64,000 nucleotides of DNA from Gaiellasilicea sp963811885 (GTDB lineage: Bacteria; Actinomycetota; Thermoleophilia; Gaiellales; Gaiellaceae): contig CAWETB010000007.1 in NCBI GenBank assembly GCA_963811885.1, positions 62,001 through 126,000 of the forward strand. Direction: 5' to 3'. The position numbers and the translations under genes are program-made. Every line of letters begins with the position of its first letter. Within the stretch, counting starts at the first letter, position 1. Positions 26,137 to 35,147 of the stretch are shown in pieces. A model generated the notes under the pieces. That model was not told the DNA's origin. It worked only from the letters and a program-made list of their open reading frames with translations, and ran no database searches.

Positions 26137-27060
26137 TCAGGCTGCGAGCTCGAGCGCGACGTGCTCGAGCCACGCCGGCGAGTACGTCGACACTCCGCGG
26201 ACGCAGCGCAGGTACTCGTCGCGGATCGCCTCCGTCACCGGGCCGACCCCGAGCTCGACGCCGTCGACGGACCGCAGCGGCGTCACCTCGGCCGCCGTCC
26301 CGCACATGAACACCTCGTCGGCGAGGTAGAGGTCGGAGCGGATCAGGTTCCTCTCGACCACCTCGTAGCCCAGGCTCCGCGCGATCTCGCCGACCGTGTC
26401 CCGCGTGATCCCGGGCAGGATCGACGTCGACAGGTCGGGAGTGGCGATGACGCCGTCGCGGACGACGAAGATGTTCTCGCCCGAGCCGTCGGCGACGAAG
26501 CCGTCGCTCGTGAGCAGGATCGCCTCGTCGTAGCCGGCGTCGAGGGCCTCGTTCACCGCGAGCATCGAGTTGAGGTAGATCCCGGTCGCCTTCGCCGTGT
26601 GCGGGATCACGTTCGGGCCGACTCGCTGCCAGGAGGAGATCTTCGCCCGGATCCCGTTCCGCTGCCCGTCCTCGCCGAGATAGGCGCCCCAGGGCCAGCT
26701 GATGATGGAGACGTCGACGGGATTGCCACGCGGCGAGACGCCGAGCTCGCCGAAGCCGTAGAACGCGATCGGCCGCAGGTAGCACTCGGCGAGGCCGTTG
26801 GCGGCGACGAGCTCCATCGTCGCCTGTCGCAGCTGGTCGACCGAGTACGGGAGCTCCATCCCGAGCAGCCGTGCCGAGTCGTGGAGCCGCTGCAGGTGGT
26901 CGGTGAGCCGGAAGATCGAGGAACCGCCGGGAGTCTCGTAGGCGCGGATCCCCTCGAAGACGCCGGAGCCGTAGTGGAGCCCGTGCGAAGCGACGTGCAC
27001 GGTGGCGTCAGCCCACTTCACCAGCCTGCCGTTCATCCAGATCGTCTCCGTCGCCTGCAT
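26137..27060 (-). CDS. ilvE: Branched-chain amino acid aminotransferase
   Basis: 307 residues, class IV PLP fold. The PLP lysine is in HTAKATGIYLNSML near residue 158, with GLHYGSGVFEGIRAYE near 27-42, YLRPIAFYGFGELG, and DGSGENIFVVRDG. It makes or breaks Leu, Ile and Val. The gene converges on the malic enzyme with a 1-nt gap and is divergent from leuC. A TACTTT -10 (27074-27069) would put its transcript start 2 nt before ATG 27060, i.e. leaderless. Confidence 0.95.
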   Translation of the reverse strand: MQATETIWMNGRLVKWADATVHVASHGLHYGSGVFEGIRAYETPGGSSIFRLTDHLQRLHDSARLLGMELPYSVDQLRQATMELVAANGLAECYLRPIAFYGFGELGVSPRGNPVDVSIISWPWGAYLGEDGQRNGIRAKISSWQRVGPNVIPHTAKATGIYLNSMLAVNEALDAGYDEAILLTSDGFVADGSGENIFVVRDGVIATPDLSTSILPGITRDTVGEIARSLGYEVVERNLIRSDLYLADEVFMCGTAAEVTPLRSVDGVELGVGPVTEAIRDEYLRCVRGVSTYSPAWLEHVALELAA

Positions 27061-27062
27061 AA

Positions 27063-27110
27063 CTGTAGAAAGTACAGCAATGAAGTGGTAGCCGCTTTAT
27101 TTTCTACACC
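27063..27110. promoter_or_regulatory. Divergent ilvE/leuC control region with two CTTTACTT-like sites
   Basis: CTGTA-GAAAG-TACAG (27063-27077) is a perfect 5-bp inverted repeat. Read on the minus strand it gives CTGTACTT toward ilvE. CTTTATTTTCTACACC (27095-27110) points to leuC and repeats almost exactly the sequence upstream of the chorismate mutase gene at 30498. TGTAGAAA (27064) and TTTCTACA (27101) also form a wider 8-bp inverted repeat. The whole block lies over both divergent promoters. Confidence 0.65.
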
Positions 27111-27124
27111 TTCGTGACTAGCAT
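27096..27124 (+). promoter_or_regulatory. Predicted leaderless leuC promoter
   Basis: -10 TAGCAT (27119-27124) puts the start at 27131, the first base of the leuC ATG. The -35 position (27096-27101, TTTATT) falls within the regulatory motif. No ribosome site precedes leuC, consistent with a leaderless mRNA. Confidence 0.5.
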
Positions 27125-27130
27125 TCGTCC

Positions 27131-28534
27131 ATGGCGAAAACGCTGCTCGACCGGATCTGGGAGCGACACGTCGTCGCCGCCCCCGAGGGCGAGCCGACGC
27201 TGCTGTTCGTCGACCTGCACCTGATCCACGAGGTCACCTCGGCGCAGGCCTTCGACGGCCTCCGGCTGGCCGGGAGAGCCGTGCGGCGGCCGGACCTGTC
27301 GCTCGCGACGATGGACCACAACGTGCCGACGGAGGACGGTCCCGTCACTGATCCGCTCGCGAAGGCGCAGCTGGATGCCCTACGTCGCAACTGCGCGGAA
27401 TTCGGCGTCCCGCTCTTCGCAACCGGGCACGGTCGCGAGGGGATCGTGCACGTGATCGGGCCCGAGCTCGGTGTGACGCAGCCGGGAATGACGATCGTCT
27501 GCGGGGACAGCCATACATCGACGCACGGCGCGTTCGGCGCGCTCGCGTTCGGCGTCGGCACGTCGGAGGTGGAACACGTGCTGGCGACGCAGTGCCTGCC
27601 ACAGGTGCGGCCGCGGTCGATGCGCGTCCGCTTCGAGGGCGACGCGCCACCCGGCGTGACGGCAAAGGACATGATCCTCGGCGCGATCGGCCGGCTCGGC
27701 GTGGCGGGCGGGGTGGGGCACGTGCTCGAGTACACCGGCGACGCGATCCGGAGCCTGTCGATGGAGAACCGGATGACGATCTGCAACATGTCGATCGAGG
27801 CCGGTGCGCGGGCGGGGATGGTCGCACCCGACGACACGACGTTCGCGTATCTCGAGGGCCGGCCGGCGGCGCCCACCGGCCGAGCCTGGGAGCAGGCGCT
27901 CGACGACTGGCGCGGCCTCGCGTCCGATGCCGACGCCGCGTACGACCGGGAGTTCGTCGTCGACGTCGCAGAGCTCGCCCCGCAGGTCACCTGGGGGACG
28001 AATCCGGAGATGGTCGTCTCGGTCACCGACAGCGTCCCGGATCCCGCCGGCTTCGCCGACCCCGACAAGCGGCTCGCGGCCGAGCGGGCGCTCACGTACA
28101 TGGGCCTCGAGCCCGGCACGGCGATGCAGGACATCCATGTCGACCGCGTCTTCATCGGCTCGTGCACGAACGCGCGGATCGAGGACCTGCGCGCCGCGGC
28201 CACCGTCGTCGCGGGCAAGCAGGTGCATCCGAGCGTGCGCGCTCTTGTCGTCCCCGGGTCCGCGACCGTGAAGCGGCTCGCCGAGGAGGAGGGCCTCGAC
28301 CGGATCTTCCGCGACGCCGGGTTCGAGTGGCGCCGAGCGGGCTGCTCGATGTGCCTGGGCATGAACCCGGACGTCCTCGCCGCCGGCGAGCGCTGTGCGT
28401 CGACCTCGAATCGCAACTTCGAGGGCCGGCAGGGGCGCGGCGGTCGCACGCACCTGGTCAGTCCGCAGCTCGCGGCAGCAACGGCGATCGCCGGCCACTT
28501 CGTCGATCCGCGCGAACTGGCGGCGACCGCGTGA
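27131..28534 (+). CDS. leuC: 3-isopropylmalate dehydratase, large subunit
   Basis: 467 residues, aconitase family. 4Fe-4S cysteines are in FIGSCTNARIEDL and GCSMCLGMNPD, with CGDSHTSTHGAFGALAFG and the conserved end STSNRNFEGRQG. It isomerises 2- to 3-isopropylmalate with LeuD. leuD starts at GTG inside its stop. The predicted start of transcription is the ATG itself. Confidence 0.97.
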   Translation: MAKTLLDRIWERHVVAAPEGEPTLLFVDLHLIHEVTSAQAFDGLRLAGRAVRRPDLSLATMDHNVPTEDGPVTDPLAKAQLDALRRNCAEFGVPLFATGHGREGIVHVIGPELGVTQPGMTIVCGDSHTSTHGAFGALAFGVGTSEVEHVLATQCLPQVRPRSMRVRFEGDAPPGVTAKDMILGAIGRLGVAGGVGHVLEYTGDAIRSLSMENRMTICNMSIEAGARAGMVAPDDTTFAYLEGRPAAPTGRAWEQALDDWRGLASDADAAYDREFVVDVAELAPQVTWGTNPEMVVSVTDSVPDPAGFADPDKRLAAERALTYMGLEPGTAMQDIHVDRVFIGSCTNARIEDLRAAATVVAGKQVHPSVRALVVPGSATVKRLAEEEGLDRIFRDAGFEWRRAGCSMCLGMNPDVLAAGERCASTSNRNFEGRQGRGGRTHLVSPQLAAATAIAGHFVDPRELAATA

Positions 28535-29145
28535 AGCCGTTTCAGCGAGTCTCCGGGCCTGTCGCCGTCCTCGACCGCGCGGACGTCGACACCGACCAGA
28601 TCATCCCGAAGCAGTTCCTCAAGCGGATCGAGCGCACGGGCTTCGGCGAGTTCCTCTTCTACGACTGGCGCTTCGACGGGAACGGCATGCTCCGCCACGA
28701 CTTCGAGCTGAACGACCCGGACTGCGCCGGCGCCAAGATCCTGGTCGCGGGCGCGAACTTCGGCTGTGGCTCCTCCCGCGAGCATGCGGCGTGGGCACTT
28801 CAGGACTACGGCTTCGAGGTCGTGATCGCCCCCTCGTTCGGCGACATCTTCGCGATGAACTGCTTCAAGGTCGGCCTCGTCACGATCGTGCTGCCGCCAG
28901 AGCAGCTCCGTCCGTTGATCGACGCGCTCGGCGGCGGCGCCTTCGCGGAGGTCGACCTCGAGCGGCAGCTGATCGTCGACCCGAGCGGCCGCGAGATCGC
29001 ATTCGACTTCGATCCGTTCCAGCGCCACTGCCTGCTGAACGGGCTCGACGACATCGCCCGCTCGCTCTCGCACGAGGACGAGATCGCGGCCTACGAGGCA
29101 GCGCACCCGGCGCGGGTGCGCACGACCGCGCTCAACGCCGGCTAG
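28531..29145 (+). CDS. leuD: 3-isopropylmalate dehydratase, small subunit
   Basis: 204 residues, the LeuD1-type length. VLDRADVDTDQIIPKQFLKR near the start and GANFGCGSSREHAAWALQ near residue 75 are diagnostic, followed by FAMNCFKVGL. GTG 28531 overlaps the leuC stop by 4 nt. The end overlaps the convergent leuB by 14 bp, leaving no room for a separate terminator. Confidence 0.97.
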   Translation: MKPFQRVSGPVAVLDRADVDTDQIIPKQFLKRIERTGFGEFLFYDWRFDGNGMLRHDFELNDPDCAGAKILVAGANFGCGSSREHAAWALQDYGFEVVIAPSFGDIFAMNCFKVGLVTIVLPPEQLRPLIDALGGGAFAEVDLERQLIVDPSGREIAFDFDPFQRHCLLNGLDDIARSLSHEDEIAAYEAAHPARVRTTALNAG

Positions 29146-30130
29146 TCGCCGCCTGCAGCTGCTCCAGCACCGACCCGGCGAACTCGGCCGTCGTCGCGTC
29201 GCCGCCGAGATCGACAGTCGGTGTCTCGGCCAGAGACCGGTCGACGGCGCGCTCGAGCGCAGTCGCCAGCTCCGGCTCGTCCGCGGCGTGCCGGAGCAGC
29301 AGCGCGATCGAGCGCAGCATCGCCGCGGGGTTCGCGATCCCCTGGCCGGCGATGTCGGGTGCGGAGCCGTGGACCGGCTCGAAGATCCCGGGCCGGCCGT
29401 CGCCGAGACTCGCTGATGCCGCAAGCCCGAGGCCGCCGCACGTGCCTGCGGCGACGTCGGAGAGGATGTCGCCGAACGTGTTCTCCGTCAGGATCACGTC
29501 GAACCGCCCCGGGTCCTGCACGAGCTGCATCCCGGCCGTGTCGACGAGCAGGTGGTCGAGCTCGATGTCGGGGTAGTCGGCCGCGACGCGTACGACCGTC
29601 TCGCGCCAGAGTCGGGAGGTCTCGAGCACGTTCACCTTGTCCACGGAGGTCACGTGTCCTCGCCTCGCGCCCGCAAGCTCGAACGCGCGCCGCGAGACGC
29701 GCTCGATCGCCTCGGGCGTGTACTCGCACGTGTCGAACGCCGTGCCGTCCGGGCGCCTGCCACTGGCGCCGTAGTAGAGGCCGCCGACGAGCTCGCGGAC
29801 GATCAGGAGGTCGATCCCCGGCCCGGTCGCGGGACGCAGGTTCGCGTAGACGTCGAGCTCCTTGCGGAGCCCGATCAGACCCTGCTCCGGCCGTACCGGC
29901 GCGCCTTCGAGCTCCGGCAGGCCGACGGCGCCGAGGACGACCGCGTCCGCCGCCTTGCATGCAGCCAGCGTCTCGTCGGGGAGCGGCGTCCCCTCCGCGA
30001 GGATCGCGCCGCCGCCGAAGGCGTGCTCCTCGATCTCGACCTCGAGCGGGAGCGAGCGCAGGACGTCGATCGCGACCGCCGTCACCTCGGGCCCGATGCC
30101 GTCTCCCGGCAGGCAGGCGACGCGCAGCAT
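29132..30130 (-). CDS. leuB: 3-isopropylmalate dehydrogenase
   Basis: 332 residues with all the catalytic residues expected: LPGDGIGPEV, the Arg cluster in LRKELDVYANLRPA, Tyr in GGLYYG, Lys in TSVDKVNVLETSRLWR, and the metal aspartates in ENTFGDILSDVAAG, then EPVHGSAPDIAGQGIANP. It oxidises 3-isopropylmalate in leucine synthesis. It overlaps the chorismate mutase stop by one base and is transcribed with it, toward leuD. Confidence 0.96.
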   Translation of the reverse strand: MLRVACLPGDGIGPEVTAVAIDVLRSLPLEVEIEEHAFGGGAILAEGTPLPDETLAACKAADAVVLGAVGLPELEGAPVRPEQGLIGLRKELDVYANLRPATGPGIDLLIVRELVGGLYYGASGRRPDGTAFDTCEYTPEAIERVSRRAFELAGARRGHVTSVDKVNVLETSRLWRETVVRVAADYPDIELDHLLVDTAGMQLVQDPGRFDVILTENTFGDILSDVAAGTCGGLGLAASASLGDGRPGIFEPVHGSAPDIAGQGIANPAAMLRSIALLLRHAADEPELATALERAVDRSLAETPTVDLGGDATTAEFAGSVLEQLQAATSRR

Positions 30131-30474
30131 CAGCGACCGAGCTCCTGCTTCGTCAGCGAGAGCAGGACGCCGTGGAAGAGCTCGAGCCCGGCCTGTGACA
30201 GCGGCCCGCCGTTGGCGTCCTCCAGCTGCTGCAAGAGCAGGCGCTCACGCTCGGGATCGGTGTGGGGCACACCCCGCGCGTCTTTCTCGCGCCAGATCTC
30301 GGCGACCAGCTCGAGCCGCCGGTTCAGCAGCTGCACGGAAGCGCGGTCGTTCTCCGCGATCAACTCGCGCAGCTGCTCGATTCGCTCAGGGGCGCCCGGG
30401 GCGGCCGCAGCCTCGGGTGATGCTGCAGCCGCTCCGAGCTCGGTGCTCTCGCTCAGGGGATACGGGGTGGGCAC
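30130..30474 (-). CDS. AroQ-type chorismate mutase
   Basis: 114 residues from GTG 30474. After a 25-residue Ala-rich N-terminus, the AroQ helices are clear: RIEQLRELIAENDRASVQLL, NRRLELVAEIWREKD, and DPERERLLLQQL, with the Arg, Lys and Glu positions expected for the active site. It would convert chorismate to prephenate for Phe and Tyr. It is coupled to leuB, an unusual pairing of aromatic and leucine genes that matches the shared promoter motif upstream. Confidence 0.85.
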   Translation of the reverse strand: MPTPYPLSESTELGAAAASPEAAAAPGAPERIEQLRELIAENDRASVQLLNRRLELVAEIWREKDARGVPHTDPERERLLLQQLEDANGGPLSQAGLELFHGVLLSLTKQELGR

Positions 30475-30482
30475 CTGGGGCG

Positions 30483-30513
30483 AGGGTAGCGCCGACTGGT
30501 GTAGAAAGTAAAG
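30483..30513 (-). promoter_or_regulatory. Predicted leaderless promoter with CTTTACTT site for the chorismate mutase-leuB operon
   Basis: On the minus strand, CTTTACTT (30513-30506) continues into TCTACACC. It provides a -35-like TTTACT 18 bp before TACCCT (30488-30483), whose predicted start at 30476 is 2 nt from the GTG at 30474. The site begins immediately after the stop codon of the upstream threonine-synthase-like gene. Confidence 0.55.
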
Positions 30514-31734
30514 TCAGACCGCCACCCCGAGCTGGTCCAGCAGCGAGTCGGCGTCCGCTTCGATCTCGACCGAGGCGAACCGGTCGGCCAGGTGGCCGGG
30601 TGTCTTCAGCCCGTCGCCGGTGACCAGGAGGACGACGCGGTCGTCTGCCCCGACCGTGCCCTCGTCGATCGCTTCGCGGAGCGCGCCGAGGCAGATGCCC
30701 GCCGCCGCCTCGCCGAAGACGCCGGTGCTCTCGGCGAGCAGCGCCATGTTCGGAGCGATCTGATCCTCGGGAACGGCGTGGATCGAGCCGCCCGCGGCGC
30801 GCGCCGTCGCGACCGCGTGGTCCCCGTCCGCGGGGTTCCCGATCGCCAGTGAGCTGGCGGAGGTCTGCGGTCGGATCGGCTTGACCGGCAGCTCGTCGCG
30901 GAAGGCGGCGGCGACCGGATCGCACCCTGCCGCCTGGGCGCCGATGAGCTTCGGCGGTGCTCCTTCGACCAGGCCCAGCTCGAGGAACTCGCCGAAGCCC
31001 CGTCCCAGCTTCGAGAACAGCGCCCCCGAGGCGACCGGGCTGACGACAGCGTCTGGAAGCTCCCAGCCGAGCTGCTCGGCGATCTCGAACGCGAGCGTCT
31101 TCGACCCCTCGGCGTAGTAGGCACGGAGGCCGACGTTCACGAATGCCCAGGGCAGCTCGAACGAGAGCTCGACGGTCAGCCGGCTGCAGTCGTCGTAGCT
31201 GCCCGCGACCTCGTAGATCGTTGCGCCGTACGCAGCCGTGGGAAGGAGCTTCTCGCGCTCGAGGCCGGCGGGGCAGAAGACGGCCGCGTCGAGGCCCTCG
31301 ACGGCTGCGCGCGCCGCGACCGCTCCCGCGAGGTTCCCGGTCGAGGAGCAGGCAAGCGTCCGCAGCCCGAGCTCCTGCGCCTTCGCGCACGCGACCGCGA
31401 CGACGCGGTCCTTGAAGGAGTGGGTCGGGTTCGCGGTGTCCAGCTTGAGATAGAGCTCGCGGAGGCCGAGCGTCTCCGCGAGCCGCGGTGCCTCCACGAG
31501 CGGCGTGAAGCCGGGCGCGAGCCGCGGCTCGCTCGGGGTCTCGACCGGCAGCAGCGCGCCGTAGCGCCAGAGCGACGGCGGGCCGGCGGCGATCGTCTCG
31601 CGGGTCAGGGTCGGGCGGAGCTCGTCGAGGTCGTACACGGGCTCGAGCGGGCCCCAGCAGGCGGCGCAGGCGCCGACGGCGTCGAGGTCGCGTTCGGTGC
31701 CGCAGTGGCGGCAGCGGAGGCTGATGGCGGGCAT
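30514..31734 (-). CDS. Threonine synthase-like PLP enzyme under S-box control
   Basis: 406 residues. An N-terminal zinc ribbon (CRHCG...CAACW) is followed by the fold type II PLP core with Lys in NPTHSFKDRVVAVA near residue 104 and the phosphate loop SSTGNLAGAVAARA. Threonine synthases make threonine from O-phosphohomoserine. A SAM-I aptamer directly upstream suggests that this paralogue belongs to methionine or sulfur metabolism, or that threonine synthesis is set by SAM. A second paralogue is at 39661-40845. The reaction needs testing. RBS GAAGGAGAG precedes ATG 31734. Confidence 0.88.
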   Translation of the reverse strand: MPAISLRCRHCGTERDLDAVGACAACWGPLEPVYDLDELRPTLTRETIAAGPPSLWRYGALLPVETPSEPRLAPGFTPLVEAPRLAETLGLRELYLKLDTANPTHSFKDRVVAVACAKAQELGLRTLACSSTGNLAGAVAARAAVEGLDAAVFCPAGLEREKLLPTAAYGATIYEVAGSYDDCSRLTVELSFELPWAFVNVGLRAYYAEGSKTLAFEIAEQLGWELPDAVVSPVASGALFSKLGRGFGEFLELGLVEGAPPKLIGAQAAGCDPVAAAFRDELPVKPIRPQTSASSLAIGNPADGDHAVATARAAGGSIHAVPEDQIAPNMALLAESTGVFGEAAAGICLGALREAIDEGTVGADDRVVLLVTGDGLKTPGHLADRFASVEIEADADSLLDQLGVAV

Positions 31735-31756
31735 TGGACTCTCCTTCGTCTCGTCG

Positions 31757-31860
31757 CTCTACATCGATCCGAGCGTGCAGCTCGGCCGGTTTGGCACCTT
31801 GCGCTGGCGCAGGTTGCCGAGGCGTCGTCGGGCCGGATCCCTCGACCTCTCTTGATGCGG
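31757..31860 (-). ncRNA. SAM-I (S-box) riboswitch upstream of a threonine synthase paralogue
   Basis: On the minus strand the S-box core appears in order: CGCATCAAGAGAGG, GAGGGATCCGGCCC, GACGACGCC, GGCAACC, AGGTGCCAAACC, and a closing GATGTAG. The 5' CGCATC and 3' GATG pair as P1. The ribosome site of the next gene lies about 15 nt after the aptamer with no terminator between them, so control is probably translational. A -10-like TACACT (31893-31888) lies 28 nt upstream of the aptamer. Confidence 0.85.
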
Positions 31861-31904
31861 AGCGGGAAACCCGCTCTCTTGGCCAAGAGTGTACAAACGA
31901 AAGC

Positions 31905-33612
31905 TCAGGCTCGCGTCACGGCGCCGTCAGAGGCGGAGGAGACGAGCCGCGCGTACTTGGCGAGGACACCGGATTCGTACCGTGGAGCCGGCGGCGACCA
32001 TGCCTCCAGCCGGGCTGTGAGCTCGTCGTCGGACAGCTCGACGCGCAGCTCGCGCGTCTCGACGTCGAGCACGACGGTGTCCCCCTCTTCGAGGGCGGCG
32101 AGCGGGCCGCCGTGGAACGCCTCGGGCGTGACGTGGCCGACCATGAAGCCGTGGGTCGCGCCCGAGAAGCGGCCGTCGGTGACGAGGGCGACCGAGTCCG
32201 ACAGCCCCTCTCCCACGATCGCCGCGGTCACGTGCAGCATCTCGCGCATCCCGGGACCGCCGGCGGGTCCCTCGTAGCGGATCACGACCACGTCTCCGGG
32301 TTGGATCGACCGCGCCTTGACCGCCGCGAAGCACGCTTCCTCCGAGTCGAAGACGCGCGCCGGGCCGCGGTGGACGAGCCGGTCGTGCCCCGCGAGCTTC
32401 ACGATCGCGCCGTCCGGCGCGAGGTTGCCGTAGAGCACGCGCAGGCCGCCGGTCGCCTTCAGCGGGGTCTCCAGCGGGACGACGACCTCCTGCTCGGGGG
32501 TCTCCTCGACCTCCTCCGCGATCTGCGCCAGCGAGCGGCCGTCCACGTTCAACGCCGAGCCGGTGAGGAGGTCGTCCCGCTTCAGCAGCTCACGCGCCAC
32601 GAGCGCCACGCCTCCGGCCGCGTGCATGTCCGTCGCGACGAAGCGCCCGCCGGGCTTCAGGCTCGCGACCACGGGCGTGCGCGCCGCGACCGCGTCGAAG
32701 TCCTCGAGCGTGTACGGGATCCCCAGCTCGCGCGCGATCGCGAGCAGGTGCAGCACCCCGTTGGTCGAGCCGCCGCTGGCGGCGACCGACGCGGCGGCAT
32801 TGTCGAGCGCCTCGCGCGTGATGATGTGCGAGGGCCGGACGTCGTCGCGGACGAGCCGCATCGCGAGCCTGCCGGCCAGGTAGGCCGCCTCCTCCTTGCT
32901 CGGGTCCAGCGCCGGGATCCCGTTCAGCCCGGCCGGTGAGATGCCGAGGAAGTCGAGCGCCGCCGACATCGTGTTCGCGGTGAACTGTCCGCCGCAGGCG
33001 CCGGCGCCGGGGCAGGCGACGCTCTCGAGTGCATGCACTTCTGCGCCGCTCATCGTGCCCGCGGCGTGCGCGCCGACGGCCTCGAAGACGTCCTGGATCG
33101 TGACGTCGGCGCCGTTGTACCTTCCGGGCGCGATCGAGCCGTTGTAGAGCGCGAGGCCGGGGAGGTCGAGCCGCGCGAGCGCCATCACCGCCGCCGGGAT
33201 CGTCTTGTCGCAGCCGACGAGGCAGACGAGCCCGTCGAAGAGGTGCCCTCGCGCGACGAGCTCGATCGAGTCCGCGATCACCTCGCGCGAGACGAGCGAT
33301 GCCCGCATTCCCTCCGTTCCCATCGAGACGCCGTCCGAGACGGCGATCGTGTTGAACTCCATCGGCGTGCCGCCCGCGTCGCGGATGCCGCGCTTGACGT
33401 GCTGAGCCAGCGCCCGCTGGTTCAGGTTGCACGGCATCGTCTCGATCCAGTTCGTCGCCACGCCGACCAGCGGCCGGGCGAGATCCTCGTCGGTGAAGCC
33501 CGTGCCCTTCAGCATCGCCCGGGCCGGAGCGCGGTCGGCGCCGTTCGTCAGCGCGGCGCTGTGCCGCTTGGCGGGGTCGGAGGGGCGGTCGTACGGATCA
33601 GCCGACGTGTTG

Positions 33613-33623
<11 letters not shown>
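31905..33623 (-). CDS. ilvD: Dihydroxy-acid dehydratase
   Basis: 572 residues, normal length. The iron-sulfur cysteines are in ETMPCNLNQRALAQ, LVGCDKTIPAAVMAL, and CPGAGACGGQFTANTM. This three-cysteine arrangement indicates a 2Fe-2S type enzyme. The catalytic serine region GRFSGATHGFMVGH is near residue 480. It dehydrates the dihydroxyacids of Ile and Val synthesis. The start overlaps ilvC by 11 bp. Confidence 0.96.
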
Positions 33624-34617
<994 letters not shown>

Positions 34618-34631
34618 GTCGTTTCCTCCCG

Positions 34632-35147
34632 CTAGCTGTGGACGAGTTGCCTGTTGGTGTCGGTGCGCGTGGCCGAGGCTCGTGACAGCCCGATCCGGCC
34701 GGTGCGAGCGAGCTCCTTGATCCCGTGCGGACGCAGGAGCTCCTCGAACGTGTCGATCTCTTCGGACGCGCCGACGACCTCGAAGACGATCGCGTTCGGG
34801 CCGACGTCGGCCACCCTGACGCCGAGCACCTCCGCGAGCGAGAGGAGCTCCGCGCGCTTCGCCGGCGGAGCGGTGACCGTGATCAGGGCGAGCTCCCGCT
34901 CGACGGACTGGCCGTGCTGCAGCTCGCTGACGCGCAGGACGTTGACGAGCTTGTGCATCTGCTTCTCGATCTGCTCCAGCGAGTGCTGCGAGCAGTCGAC
35001 TCGCATGACGATCCGCGAGACGTCGGGGCGCTCGGTGGGGCCGACCGCGAGGCTCTCGATGTTGTAGCCGCGGCGCGCGAACATGCTCGAGATCCGCATC
35101 AGCGCGCCCGGCTTGTCTTCGACGAGGACGGACAGCGTATGGATCAC
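34632..35147 (-). CDS. ilvN: Acetolactate synthase, regulatory subunit
   Basis: 171 residues from GTG 35147 (GTGA overlap with ilvB). The ACT domain HTLSVLVEDKPGALMRISSMFARRG (described as residues 3-27) and the C-terminal domain LRPHGIKELARTGRIGLSR are standard. It confers valine inhibition on IlvB and is needed for full activity. Confidence 0.96.
   Translation of the reverse strand: MIHTLSVLVEDKPGALMRISSMFARRGYNIESLAVGPTERPDVSRIVMRVDCSQHSLEQIEKQMHKLVNVLRVSELQHGQSVERELALITVTAPPAKRAELLSLAEVLGVRVADVGPNAIVFEVVGASEEIDTFEELLRPHGIKELARTGRIGLSRASATRTDTNRQLVHS

Noticed and set aside
30478..30513. Terminator after the threonine-synthase-like gene
   Set aside because: No stem is possible in this stretch; the sequence is better explained as promoter plus CTTTACTT site.
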